Of a stretch of DNA of 64,000 nt, positions 1 through 8,028 are shown piece after piece; positions within the stretch are counted from its first letter, which is position 1, and the number at the start of each line of letters is the position of its first letter. The notes below the pieces were generated by a model. That model searched no databases. It saw only the letters and a program-made list of their open reading frames with translations, and was not told where the DNA came from. The stretch spans positions 120,199 to 184,198 of the forward strand of contig NZ_JAAGLT010000018.1 in assembly GCF_010548275.1 (NCBI RefSeq), in the 5' to 3' direction. The stretch is from Streptomyces sp. SID12488 (lineage in GTDB: Bacteria > Actinomycetota > Actinomycetes > Streptomycetales > Streptomycetaceae). The position numbers and the translations under genes are program-made.

Positions 1-386
1 GACGGGTGGCCGTGCCCGCCGGGGTGCTCGCGGCCGTGGTCGGGGCCTTCGCCTACGTCGGGACTGTCGACCCCAACCAACCCGGCCACTACCCCGTCTG
101 CCCGCTGCTGCGGCTGACCGGCGTGTACTGCCCCGGCTGCGGCGGACTGCGCAGCGCCTACGCCTTCGTGCACGGTGACTGGGTGACGGCCCTCGGGGCC
201 AACGCGCTCGCCGTGACGGGCTACGTGGCCTTCGCCGTCCTGTGGACCGTCTGGGTGGTTCGCGCGGTGCGCGGACGGCCGATACGGATCGACCTCAACC
301 CGGTGCAGCTGTGGAGCCTGGGCGCATTGCTGCTGGTCTTCACGGTTGTCCGGAACCTGCCGTTCGGTGGCTGGCTCCATCCTTGA
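1..386 (+). CDS. DUF2752 membrane protein, 5' end cut by window edge
   Basis: The reading frame is open from the window edge. A GTG at 6 is possible, but the frame continues upstream, so the true start is probably outside. About 126 residues are visible. They carry the DUF2752 hallmark CPGCGGLRSA near residue 42, flanked by hydrophobic segments at about 5-20, 65-90 and 100-115. The family consists of small integral membrane proteins of unknown function. The gene runs in the same direction as trpC, 166 bp downstream. The family call rests on the Cys-rich motif and the membrane pattern; no function can be given. Confidence 0.8.
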   Translation, partial: RVAVPAGVLAAVVGAFAYVGTVDPNQPGHYPVCPLLRLTGVYCPGCGGLRSAYAFVHGDWVTALGANALAVTGYVAFAVLWTVWVVRAVRGRPIRIDLNPVQLWSLGALLLVFTVVRNLPFGGWLHP

Positions 387-474
387 TCAAATGATGAATG
401 TCCAGGTAGTGGGACCGGTGTCAACCGGATGCGAGGGGCTTGCCCTCCTCCGGATACCATCGGAGTGACCTACT

Positions 475-523
475 TTGACAGTTTGTGCAGCTTCAATTGG
501 TGTGAATGGCTTCAACAGCCAAT
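475..523 (+). promoter_or_regulatory. Possible trpC promoter region with small hairpin
   Basis: A perfect TTGACA (-35 consensus) lies at 475-480, 73 bp before the trpC start. No good -10 hexamer follows at 16-18 bp, so this is weak. A small inverted repeat TGGCT/AGCCA sits at 507-511 and 517-521, and ATTGG/CCAAT at 496-500 and 519-523 could pair instead. I see no Trp-rich leader peptide. Confidence 0.3.
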
Positions 524-552
524 CGCCTACCGTCTGGAAGGGGGCCGCTCGC

Positions 553-1362
553 GTGAGTGTGCTCGACGAGATCATCGACGGAGTCCGTGCCGACCTCGCG
601 GAGCGGCAGGCGCGTGTCAGCCTCGACGAGCTCAAGGAGCGCGCGGCGAAGGCTCCCGCCGCCAAGGACGGGGTCGCCGCACTGCGCGGCGACGGCGTCA
701 AGGTCATCTGCGAGGTCAAGCGGTCCAGCCCCTCCAAGGGCGCCCTCGCGGCGATCGCCGACCCGGCCGGCCTCGCGGCGGACTACGAGGCGGGCGGGGC
801 GGCCGTCATCTCCGTCCTCACCGAACAGCGCCGCTTCGGCGGCTCACTGGCGGACCTGGAGGCAGTGCGCGCCCGGGTGGACATCCCGGTGCTGCGCAAG
901 GACTTCATCGTCACGTCGTACCAGCTGTGGGAGGCGCGGGCGTACGGCGCCGATCTGGCCCTGCTGATCGTCTCCGCCCTCGAGCAGTCCGCCCTGGAGT
1001 CCCTCATCGAGCGCGCCGAGTCGATCGGGCTCACCCCGATCGTCGAGGTGCACGACGAGGACGAGGTCGAGCGGGCGGTGGACGCGGGGGCCCGGATCAT
1101 CGGGGTCAACGCGCGCAACCTGAAGACGCTGGAGGTCGACCGCGCCACGTTCGAACGGGTCGCCCCCGAGATCCCCGACAGCATCGTCAAGATCGCCGAG
1201 TCCGGTATCCGCGGCCCGCACGATCTGATCGCGTACGCCAACGCGGGCGCCGACGCGGTGCTGGTCGGCGAGTCCCTCGTCACCGGCCGTGACCCCAAGT
1301 CCGCGGTGTCGGACCTGGTGGCGGCGGGCGAGCACCCGGCGCTGCGGCACGGCCGCGGCTGA
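553..1362 (+). CDS. trpC: Indole-3-glycerol phosphate synthase TrpC
   Basis: This cytoplasmic TIM-barrel enzyme closes CdRP to indole-3-glycerol phosphate in tryptophan synthesis. The GTG at 553 (VSVLDEIIDG) gives 269 aa, the usual length for Streptomyces TrpC. An upstream in-frame ATG at 475 would add a tail unlike the family. Visible motifs are VICEVKRSSPSKG (IGPS signature with catalytic Lys and the phosphate-binding loop), VLRKDFI, GVNARNL and the C-terminal AESGI and GESLV phosphate-binding loops. It heads trpC-trpM-trpB-trpA. The other trp genes are not in the window. Confidence 0.97.
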   Translation: MSVLDEIIDGVRADLAERQARVSLDELKERAAKAPAAKDGVAALRGDGVKVICEVKRSSPSKGALAAIADPAGLAADYEAGGAAVISVLTEQRRFGGSLADLEAVRARVDIPVLRKDFIVTSYQLWEARAYGADLALLIVSALEQSALESLIERAESIGLTPIVEVHDEDEVERAVDAGARIIGVNARNLKTLEVDRATFERVAPEIPDSIVKIAESGIRGPHDLIAYANAGADAVLVGESLVTGRDPKSAVSDLVAAGEHPALRHGRG

Positions 1363-1384
1363 TCCCCCGCTAGAGTTGGCCCCG

Positions 1385-1558
1385 ATGACACTCACCCGGA
1401 CACCCATGGACCGGTACGCCCGCCTCGCGCGCGGCTGCCGTCCGCGTGGCTGCCGTGCGCCCGCGAGGCGTGTGCACGGGCGGCGGGTTCGGTATGTCAT
1501 CGGGGATGAGCCTGGACAGGTCAACGGGATGCGATGGCCCTGCGGGGCTCAGCAGTAG
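1385..1558 (+). CDS. trpM: TrpM, small modulator of tryptophan biosynthesis
   Basis: The ATG at 1385 starts a 57-aa, very Arg-rich basic peptide with the core RGCRPRGCRAPARRVHGRRV followed by RYVIGDEPGQVNG. It lies 22 bp after trpC and in the same direction. From memory, Streptomyces coelicolor has a small gene at this place between trpC and trpB, called trpM (earlier trpX), whose product modulates tryptophan levels and differentiation; the core matches what I recall. The two Cys residues could bind metal, but that is speculation. It is easily missed because of its size. There is no recognisable enzyme domain. Confidence 0.8.
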   Translation: MTLTRTPMDRYARLARGCRPRGCRAPARRVHGRRVRYVIGDEPGQVNGMRWPCGAQQ

Positions 1559-1569
1559 GGGTGCGTTTT

Positions 1570-1650
1570 CGGCTGCGGGTTCGTTGTGGCTGGTCGCGCC
1601 CACGCGGCGGAGCCGCATGCAGATACAGCCCCGCGCCCCTAAGGGGCGCG
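1570..1650 (+). repeat. Dispersed Streptomyces intergenic element, copy 1
   Basis: The 192-bp gap between trpM and trpB holds a unit starting GGCTGCGGGTTCG, then GGCTGGTCGCGC, and ending in a perfect hairpin CGCGCCCC-TAA-GGGGCGCG (1632-1650). The same blocks recur at 57911-57999. Such units are common between Streptomyces genes. The hairpin may reduce read-through between trpM and trpBA or stabilise the RNA. Confidence 0.7.
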
Positions 1651-1750
1651 TCTTCGGCGCCGGAGTTTCTGAGGCGCCGCCCTGCTCAGCCCTCTCACGC
1701 TTCCCGTGTCCAGATCGAACCCCGGGGCTTCGCCCCTGCGAGGTAGCCGT

Positions 1751-3040
1751 ATGTCCAGCGAGTTCTTCATTCCTGATCCGGCCGGTCAGGTTCCCAACGT
1801 CGACGGGTACTTCGGTGCCTTTGGTGGCAAGTTCATCCCGGAGGCGCTCGTCGCCGCCGTGGACGAGGTCGCTGTCGAGTACGACAAGGCGAAGTCCGAC
1901 CCGGAGTTCGCCCGTGAGCTCGACGATCTGCTCGTCAACTACACCGGGCGGCCCAGCTCCCTCACCGAGGTGCGCCGGTTCGCCGAGCACGCCGGTGGCG
2001 CCCGGGTCTTCCTCAAGCGGGAGGACCTGAACCACACCGGGTCCCACAAGATCAACAACGTGCTCGGGCAGGCTCTCCTCACCAAGAGGATGGGCAAGAC
2101 CCGGGTCATCGCCGAGACCGGTGCCGGTCAGCACGGGGTCGCCACCGCGACCGCGTGTGCGCTGTTCGGGCTCGAGTGCACCATCTACATGGGTGAGATC
2201 GACACCCAGCGCCAGGCCCTCAACGTCGCCCGGATGCGCATGCTCGGCGCCGAGGTCATCGCCGTGAAGTCCGGGTCGCGCACCCTCAAGGACGCCATCA
2301 ACGAGGCGTTCCGCGACTGGGTCGCCAACGTCGACCGCACGCACTACCTGTTCGGGACCGTGGCCGGGCCGCACCCCTTCCCGGCCATGGTGCGCGACTT
2401 CCACCGGGTGATCGGTGTGGAAGCCCGGCGCCAGATCCTGGAGCAGGCCGGGCGGCTGCCCGACGCCGCCGTCGCCTGTGTCGGCGGCGGATCCAACGCC
2501 ATCGGGCTCTTCCACGCCTTCATCCCCGACGCCGGCGTCCGGCTCATCGGGTGCGAGCCCGGCGGCCACGGTGTCGAGACCGGTGAGCACGCCGCCACCC
2601 TCACCGCCGGTGAGCCGGGCATCCTGCACGGCTCGCGGTCGTACGTCCTGCAGGACGAGGAGGGGCAGATCACCGAGCCCTACTCCATCTCCGCCGGACT
2701 CGACTACCCGGGCATCGGACCCGAGCACTCCTACCTCAAGGACACCGGCCGCGCCGAGTACCGCGCGGTCACCGACGACGCCGCCATGCAGGCGCTGCGC
2801 CTGCTGTCCCGTACCGAGGGCATCATCCCGGCCATCGAGAGCGCGCACGCGCTGGCCGGAGCGCTGGAGGTCGGCAAGGAGCTCGGCAAGGACGGGCTGA
2901 TCGTCATCAACCTGTCCGGGCGCGGCGACAAGGACATGGACACCGCCGCCCGGTACTTCAACCTGTACGACACCGACACCGATGCCGAGGTCGCCGCGAA
3001 CGCGGCCGACACCGCCGAGATCGAGGGGGACGCCAAGTGA
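1751..3040 (+). CDS. trpB: Tryptophan synthase beta chain TrpB
   Basis: TrpB condenses indole with L-serine using PLP and works as an alpha2-beta2 complex with TrpA. The ATG at 1751 gives 429 aa. The GTG at 1706 lies inside the repeat-rich gap and is unlikely. The PLP Lys is K100 in HTGSHKINN, followed by AETGAGQHGVATA, the phosphate cup GGGSNAIG, and NLSGRGDKD near the C-terminus. The gene overlaps trpA by four bases (GTGA at 3037-3040), so translation of the two subunits is probably coupled. A short Asp/Ala-rich tail follows the conserved part. Confidence 0.97.
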   Translation: MSSEFFIPDPAGQVPNVDGYFGAFGGKFIPEALVAAVDEVAVEYDKAKSDPEFARELDDLLVNYTGRPSSLTEVRRFAEHAGGARVFLKREDLNHTGSHKINNVLGQALLTKRMGKTRVIAETGAGQHGVATATACALFGLECTIYMGEIDTQRQALNVARMRMLGAEVIAVKSGSRTLKDAINEAFRDWVANVDRTHYLFGTVAGPHPFPAMVRDFHRVIGVEARRQILEQAGRLPDAAVACVGGGSNAIGLFHAFIPDAGVRLIGCEPGGHGVETGEHAATLTAGEPGILHGSRSYVLQDEEGQITEPYSISAGLDYPGIGPEHSYLKDTGRAEYRAVTDDAAMQALRLLSRTEGIIPAIESAHALAGALEVGKELGKDGLIVINLSGRGDKDMDTAARYFNLYDTDTDAEVAANAADTAEIEGDAK

Positions 3041-3855
3041 GCGGGAACATTCAGCTGCTGTCGGACACCCTCGCCGGGGCCAAGGCCGAGGGACGCTCCG
3101 CGCTCATCGCGTACTTCCCCGCCGGGTTCCCGACGGTCGACGGCGGGATCGACGCCATCAAGGCCGTGTTCGAGGGCGGCGCCGACATCGTCGAGGTCGG
3201 GCTGCCGCACAGCGACCCGGTGCTCGACGGGCCCGTCATCCAGACCGCCGACGACATCGCCCTGCGCGGTGGCGTCAAGATCGCTGACGTGATGCGCACG
3301 GTCCGGGAGGCGTACGAGGCCACCGGGAAGCCGGTGCTCGTCATGACGTACTGGAACCCGGTCGACCGCTACGGAGTCGAGCGGTTCACCGCCGAGCTCG
3401 CGGAGGCGGGCGGAGCCGGGTGCATCCTGCCCGACCTGCCCGTGCAGGAGTCGGCGCTGTGGAGGGAGCACGCCGAGAAGCACGGCCTCGCGACCGTGTT
3501 CGTCGTCGCGCCCAGCAGCAGGGACGCGCGGCTCGCCGAGATCACGGCGGCGGGCAGCGGGTTCGTGTACGCCGCCTCACTCATGGGCGTCACGGGGACC
3601 CGGGTGTCGGTCGGCGCGCAGGCACAGGACCTGGTCAGGCGCACCCGGAGCACCGGCACCGACCTGCCGGTCTGTGTCGGGCTCGGCGTCTCCGACGCGG
3701 CGCAGGCCGCCGAGGTCGCCGGCTTCGCCGACGGTGTGATCGTCGGATCGGCCTTCGTGAAGCGGATGCTGGACGCCCCGGACCACGCGGCCGGTGTCGA
3801 GGCAGTGCGGGAACTCGCCGCCGACCTCGCGAAGGGCGTGCGCGGCACCGCGTAG
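3037..3855 (+). CDS. trpA: Tryptophan synthase alpha chain TrpA
   Basis: TrpA cleaves indole-3-glycerol phosphate to indole and glyceraldehyde 3-phosphate and feeds indole to TrpB. The product is 272 aa, starting at a GTG that overlaps the trpB stop. The catalytic Glu is E53 in IVEVGLPHSDP and the catalytic Asp lies in CILPDLPVQE. The phosphate-binding loops GLGVSDA and GVIVGSAFVK are present. It ends the trp group; the next gene starts 89 bp on and is unrelated. Confidence 0.97.
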   Translation: MSGNIQLLSDTLAGAKAEGRSALIAYFPAGFPTVDGGIDAIKAVFEGGADIVEVGLPHSDPVLDGPVIQTADDIALRGGVKIADVMRTVREAYEATGKPVLVMTYWNPVDRYGVERFTAELAEAGGAGCILPDLPVQESALWREHAEKHGLATVFVVAPSSRDARLAEITAAGSGFVYAASLMGVTGTRVSVGAQAQDLVRRTRSTGTDLPVCVGLGVSDAAQAAEVAGFADGVIVGSAFVKRMLDAPDHAAGVEAVRELAADLAKGVRGTA

Positions 3856-3944
3856 CAGGGCGGGACATTTCGCACAGGTCGCCCGAACGAGTGGACCTGG
3901 GGCCGGGGAGGCGCAATGCGTCTCCCCGGTTCGTTCTGCGGGGT

Positions 3945-4721
3945 GTGAGCGAGAAGAATCGTGACGGAAAGCGCACCGCCCGCGAGCGGCTGGCGGTCGA
4001 GCGTGAGAAGCAGAAGTCCGCGGAGAAGCGGCGGCGGGCGTTGATCGTGGGCGCCAGTGTCGTCTGCGTGCTGGGACTCGCGGCGGTGATCGGTGTAGTC
4101 GCCGCGAACTCCGGAAAGGACAGCAAGAGCGAGAGCGCCGGCCCGGTCGTGGCGCCCTCGGGCGCGCAGGGCAAGGACAGCCTCGCGATCCCGGTGGGCG
4201 AGGAGAGCGCCAAGTCGACGCTCACCGTGTGGGAGGACTTCCGCTGTCCCGCCTGCCAGTCCTTCGAGACCAACTACCGCGCGGTCATCCATGAGTTGAC
4301 GGACGCGGGCAAGCTGAAGGTGCAGTACCACCTGGCGACGATCATCGACGGCAACATGGGCGGCAGCGGCTCCCGGCACGCGGCCAACGCCGCCGCCTGC
4401 GCCCAGGACGCCGGGAAGTTCACCGCGTACCACGACGTGCTGTACGAGAATCAGCCGCAGGAGACCGACGACGCCTTCGCGAAGGACAGCAGGCTCATCG
4501 AACTGGCGGCGAAGGCCGACGGGCTCGACACGCCCACCTTCCGGACATGTGTCGAGGACGGCACGCACAACAGCTGGGTCGTGAAGTCGAACCAGGCCTT
4601 CCAGAGCGGCCGTTTCGGCGGCACGCCGACCGTGCTGCTCGACGGGAAGAACATCTACCAGGACCAGACGATGACCCCGGCGAAGCTCAAGCAGATGGTC
4701 GAGGCCGCCGACAAGTCGTAG
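3945..4721 (+). CDS. Membrane-anchored DsbA/thioredoxin_4-type protein
   Basis: A protein of 258 aa from the GTG at 3945. A charged cytoplasmic N-terminus (residues 1-31, rich in Lys/Arg/Glu) is followed by one membrane span at about 33-54, so the catalytic domain should face outside. That domain has the thioredoxin-like active site CPAC at residues 101-104 in WEDFRCPACQSFE, and FGGTPTVLLDGK with the cis-Pro loop near the end. The family includes DsbA-like oxidoreductases that act on secreted cysteines. It lies between trpA and lgt, which suits a role at the membrane. The substrate cannot be inferred. Confidence 0.88.
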   Translation: MSEKNRDGKRTARERLAVEREKQKSAEKRRRALIVGASVVCVLGLAAVIGVVAANSGKDSKSESAGPVVAPSGAQGKDSLAIPVGEESAKSTLTVWEDFRCPACQSFETNYRAVIHELTDAGKLKVQYHLATIIDGNMGGSGSRHAANAAACAQDAGKFTAYHDVLYENQPQETDDAFAKDSRLIELAAKADGLDTPTFRTCVEDGTHNSWVVKSNQAFQSGRFGGTPTVLLDGKNIYQDQTMTPAKLKQMVEAADKS

Positions 4722-4857
4722 GGCCCGGGTGTTCCCAGGGCTTCCCGCTGCCTCCGGTTCACCGCCTTGCGCGGAACCGGAGGCAGCGCCCGTTATGGAG
4801 CCGTTGCCCGGGGCGGCTCACATCCGCCGCGTCCGTCAAGGTAGCGTCGGGGCTGCC

Positions 4858-5883
4858 ATGGAAATCGCCTACATTCCCAGTCCGTCGCGCGGGGTGCTGC
4901 ACCTTGGACCCATTCCGCTGCGCGGCTACGCGTTCTGCATCATCATCGGTGTCTTCGTCGCGGTCTGGCTCGGCAACAAGCGCTGGCTCGCCCGCGGTGG
5001 CCGGCCCGGCACGGTGGCCGACATCGCGGTCTGGGCCGTGCCCTTCGGCCTGGTCGGTGGCCGCCTCTATCACGTGATCACGGACTACGAGCTGTACTTC
5101 AGCGAGGGCCGTGACTGGGTGGACGCCTTCAAGATCTGGGAGGGCGGCCTCGGTATCTGGGGCGCGATCGCCGTCGGTGGGCTGGGCGCGTGGATCGGCT
5201 GCCGCCGGCGCGGTATCCCGCTGCCCGCCTGGGCCGACGCCCTCGCCCCCGGTATCGCCCTCGCACAGGCGTGCGGGCGATGGGGCAACTGGTTCAACCA
5301 GGAGCTGTACGGGCGGGAGACCACCCTCCCCTGGGCGCTGCACATCACCTCCACGACCGACGGCCGGGTCCCGGGTTACTACCACCCGACGTTCCTGTAC
5401 GAGTCCCTGTGGTGCGTCGGTGTCGCGCTGCTGGTCATCTGGGCCGACCGCCGGTTCACGCTGGGGCACGGCCGGGCGTTCGCGCTGTACGTCGCGACCT
5501 ACTGCGTAGGCCGCTTCTGGATCGAGTACCTGCGCGTCGACGACGCCCACCACATCCTGGGCATGCGGCTGAACAACTGGACCGCGATCTTCGTCTTCAT
5601 CCTCGCGGTGATCTACTTCGTGCTCTCGGCGAAGAAGCGGCCGGGCCGGGAGGAAGTCGTGGAGCCGGGTGCGGATGGCTCCGACGGTTCGGCGGAGGAC
5701 GGTGCCGAGGGTGACGACAGCGACAAGGACGTCAGCGACAAGGGCGACGGTGAATCGGCGGAGGTGAAGGCCGATACCGACACCGATACGGATATCCATA
5801 TGGATATCGACGGCAAGGCCGACTCCGGGGCCGAGGACAAGACAGAGGACAAGGCCGAGGCGGAGCCGACCAAGAAGAGTTGA
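4858..5883 (+). CDS. lgt: Prolipoprotein diacylglyceryl transferase Lgt
   Basis: Lgt transfers diacylglycerol from phosphatidylglycerol to the lipobox Cys of prolipoproteins at the membrane. The ATG at 4858 (MEIAYIPSPSRG) gives 341 aa; the ATG at 4795 would add 21 atypical residues. About seven membrane spans are predicted. The Lgt signature is GRWGNWFNQELYGR, preceded by GGRLYHVITD and GGLGIWGA. The last 75 or so residues form an acidic tail (runs of Asp, Glu, Thr, Lys) that lies outside the enzyme core. Its DNA contains a perfect 18-bp palindrome at 5791-5808, low in GC compared with the gene. Confidence 0.96.
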   Translation: MEIAYIPSPSRGVLHLGPIPLRGYAFCIIIGVFVAVWLGNKRWLARGGRPGTVADIAVWAVPFGLVGGRLYHVITDYELYFSEGRDWVDAFKIWEGGLGIWGAIAVGGLGAWIGCRRRGIPLPAWADALAPGIALAQACGRWGNWFNQELYGRETTLPWALHITSTTDGRVPGYYHPTFLYESLWCVGVALLVIWADRRFTLGHGRAFALYVATYCVGRFWIEYLRVDDAHHILGMRLNNWTAIFVFILAVIYFVLSAKKRPGREEVVEPGADGSDGSAEDGAEGDDSDKDVSDKGDGESAEVKADTDTDTDIHMDIDGKADSGAEDKTEDKAEAEPTKKS

Positions 5884-5903
5884 GTGTTGGCCGTACGAAG
5901 AAG

Positions 5904-5932
5904 AGGGCGCCCCGGTCGGACCGGGGCGCCCT
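5904..5932. terminator. Bidirectional hairpin terminator
   Basis: Two perfect 14-bp arms, AGGGCGCCCCGGTC (5904-5917) and its complement (5919-5932), are separated by one base. In practice a 12-bp stem with a five-base loop would form. It sits between the convergent ends of lgt and the minus-strand operon. Confidence 0.85.
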
Positions 5933-5947
5933 CGTTCGTTGTGCGGG

Positions 5948-6790
5948 TCAGGGGCGAGCGCGGTCGGCCAGGGACAGGGTTCTGCGGGCCGTCGCGACCA
6001 CCGCCGCGTCGATGAAGCGGCCGTCCGGGAGAGCCTGGGCGCCCTCCTCCGTCGCCGCCGCCTTGACGATCTGCTCGGCGTCCTCGATCTCCTCCGGGGT
6101 GGGGAGGTACGCGTGTTCGATCACCGGGAGCTGGCGGGGGTGGATGGCCGCCCGGCCCAGGAATCCCAGGGCGCGGCCGTGGGCGCAGGACACGGCCAGG
6201 GTGTCGAGGTCCCGGGTGTCCGGGTGGACCGACTGGGGCGGCGGGGCGAGTCCGGCAGCCCGTGCGGCCACGACGACCCGGGAACGGCACCAGTCGAGGC
6301 CCGCGTCCCCCCGTACCCCCAGATCGGCCCGTAGGTCGGCCTCGCCGAGCGCGATGCCGTGCAGGGCGGGGTGGGCGGTCGCGATGGCGAAGGCGTGTTC
6401 GATACCGAGGGCGGTTTCGAGCAGGGCGTGGAGCGGGGGCCCAGCCTCTGCGGCCGTGGACACGGTCGTGAGGGTGGCCACGCGTACGACGTGCTGCGGG
6501 GTCGTCACCTTCGGGAGCCGTAGGCCCGAGATGCCGGGGAGGCCTTCGAGGGCCCGGAGGTCGCAGGATGCCAGGGGGCCGTCAAGGGCGTTGATCCGGA
6601 CGTGGACCGGGACCGGCTGGGGGTCGGTGAGACGCTCGGCGGTGGCCGCGCGAGCGTACTCCTTGCGGTCGGGGGCGACGGCGTCCTCCAGGTCGACGAC
6701 CACCACGTCGGCGCCTGAGGCGAGGGCCTTGGACACCACCTCGGGGCGATCGCCGGGGACGTACAGCCAGGTCAGGGGGATGGCCGTCAC
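5948..6790 (-). CDS. HpcH/HpaI aldolase / CitE-like lyase
   Basis: A 280-aa protein from the GTG at 6790, which overlaps the upstream CoA-transferase stop by GTGA. The CitE-type pattern is complete: LYVPGDRPE at the start, DVVVVDLEDAV (metal-binding Asp/Glu), VHVRINALDG, LRLPKV, LLETALGI and GRAAIHPRQL. Family members cleave or form C-C bonds in acyl-CoAs such as citryl-, malyl- or citramalyl-CoA, or hydrolyse malyl-CoA. It follows directly after a CoA-transferase, which suggests a CoA thioester substrate made in the same operon. It is the last gene of the seven-gene minus-strand operon. The exact substrate is unknown. Confidence 0.9.
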   Translation of the reverse strand: MTAIPLTWLYVPGDRPEVVSKALASGADVVVVDLEDAVAPDRKEYARAATAERLTDPQPVPVHVRINALDGPLASCDLRALEGLPGISGLRLPKVTTPQHVVRVATLTTVSTAAEAGPPLHALLETALGIEHAFAIATAHPALHGIALGEADLRADLGVRGDAGLDWCRSRVVVAARAAGLAPPPQSVHPDTRDLDTLAVSCAHGRALGFLGRAAIHPRQLPVIEHAYLPTPEEIEDAEQIVKAAATEEGAQALPDGRFIDAAVVATARRTLSLADRARP

Positions 6791-8028
6791 AGGGCTCCCT
6801 CGGTTCGCAGGGCGTCGATGTCGGGCCCCGTCAGGCCCAGTTCGGTGAGGACGGCCGTGGTGTCCGCGCCGTGCGGGCGGCCCGCCCAGCGGATCGCGCC
6901 GGGGGTCGCGGAGAGCCGGAAGAGGACGTTCTGCATACGGATCGGGCCGAGCTCGGGGTCGTCGACCGTGGTGATGGTGTCGAGGGCCTGGTACTGCGGA
7001 TCGGTCATCACCTCCCGTACGTCCTGGACCGGGGCCACCGCCGCCTCCGCCTTCTCGAAGGCCGCGATGACCTCGGAGTGGGAGTGGTGGGCGATCCACG
7101 TGCCGACCGCCTCGTCGAGGACGTCCGTGTGGCGGGCGCGGTCGGCGCCGGTGGCGAACCAGGGCTCGTCGATCAGCTCCGGGCGGCCGACCAGGCGCAT
7201 CACGCGCTCGGCGATCGACTGGGCCGAGGTCGACACGGCGACCCAGGTGTTGTCGGCCGTGCGGTAGGTGTTGCGGGGCGCGTTGTTCTGCGAGCGGTTG
7301 CCGGTGCGCGGCTGGACGTGGCCCAACTGGTCGTACCAGAGCGGCTGCGGGCCCAGGACGGTGAGGATCGGCTCGATGATCGCCATGTCGACGACCTGAC
7401 CCTCGCCAGTCCGGTCGCAGGCGGAGAGTGCTGTCATGACGGCGTACGCCGTCGCCAGCCCCGCGATCGAGTCGGCGAGGCCGAAGGGCGGGAGCGTCGG
7501 AGGCGCGTCAGGTTCGCCGGTGATCGCGGCGAAGCCGCTCATCGCCTCGGCGAGGGTGCCGAAACCGGGGCGGTGCGCGTACGGGCCGAACTGACCGAAG
7601 GCGGTGACCCGGGCGAGGACCAGGCGCGGGTTGGCGGCGGACAGCTCCGGCCAACCCAGGTCCCACTTCTCCAGGGTGCCCGGACGGAAGTTCTCGATGA
7701 CGACGTCGGCCGTGGCGGCGAGCCGGAGAAGGGTGGTCCGGCCGCCGGGCCGGGAGAGGTCGAGGGTCATCGTGCGCTTGTTGCGGCCCAGCAGCTTCCA
7801 CCAGAGGCCGATGCCGTCCTTGGACGGGCCGTGGCCCCGGGAGGGGTCCGGCTTCACCGGGTGCTCGATCTTGATCACCTCGGCGCCGAAGTCGCCGAGC
7901 ATGGTGGCGGCGAGCGGACCGGCGAAGAGGGTGGCCAGGTCGAGGACGCGAAGTCCGGTGAGGGGGGCCGCGGCGGTTGGGGTCCCACCGGATGCGGATG
8001 CGGGTGCGGTCGTCTCCGGTGGGGTCAT
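6787..8028 (-). CDS. CaiB/BaiF family CoA-transferase (family III)
   Basis: A 413-aa protein starting at the ATG at 8028, which overlaps the ribokinase stop by ATGA. The N-terminal family III core LTGLRVLDLATLFAGPLAATM is followed by GAEVIKIEHP, NKRTMTLDLS, VVIENFRPG and AYGPY-like HRPGFGTLAEAMSG. The catalytic Asp expected near residue 170 in this family should fall around the GEPDAPP to GLADSIAGL stretch. These enzymes move CoA between carboxylic acids through a glutamyl or aspartyl anhydride. It is coupled to the CitE-like lyase downstream. An Ala/Thr/Pro-rich stretch of about 25 residues precedes the core. Confidence 0.9.
   Translation of the reverse strand: MTPPETTAPASASGGTPTAAAPLTGLRVLDLATLFAGPLAATMLGDFGAEVIKIEHPVKPDPSRGHGPSKDGIGLWWKLLGRNKRTMTLDLSRPGGRTTLLRLAATADVVIENFRPGTLEKWDLGWPELSAANPRLVLARVTAFGQFGPYAHRPGFGTLAEAMSGFAAITGEPDAPPTLPPFGLADSIAGLATAYAVMTALSACDRTGEGQVVDMAIIEPILTVLGPQPLWYDQLGHVQPRTGNRSQNNAPRNTYRTADNTWVAVSTSAQSIAERVMRLVGRPELIDEPWFATGADRARHTDVLDEAVGTWIAHHSHSEVIAAFEKAEAAVAPVQDVREVMTDPQYQALDTITTVDDPELGPIRMQNVLFRLSATPGAIRWAGRPHGADTTAVLTELGLTGPDIDALRTEGAL

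Noticed and set aside
1385..1558. Trp leader attenuator
   Set aside because: The peptide contains a single Trp and is Arg-rich; it fits trpM, not a Trp-codon leader.
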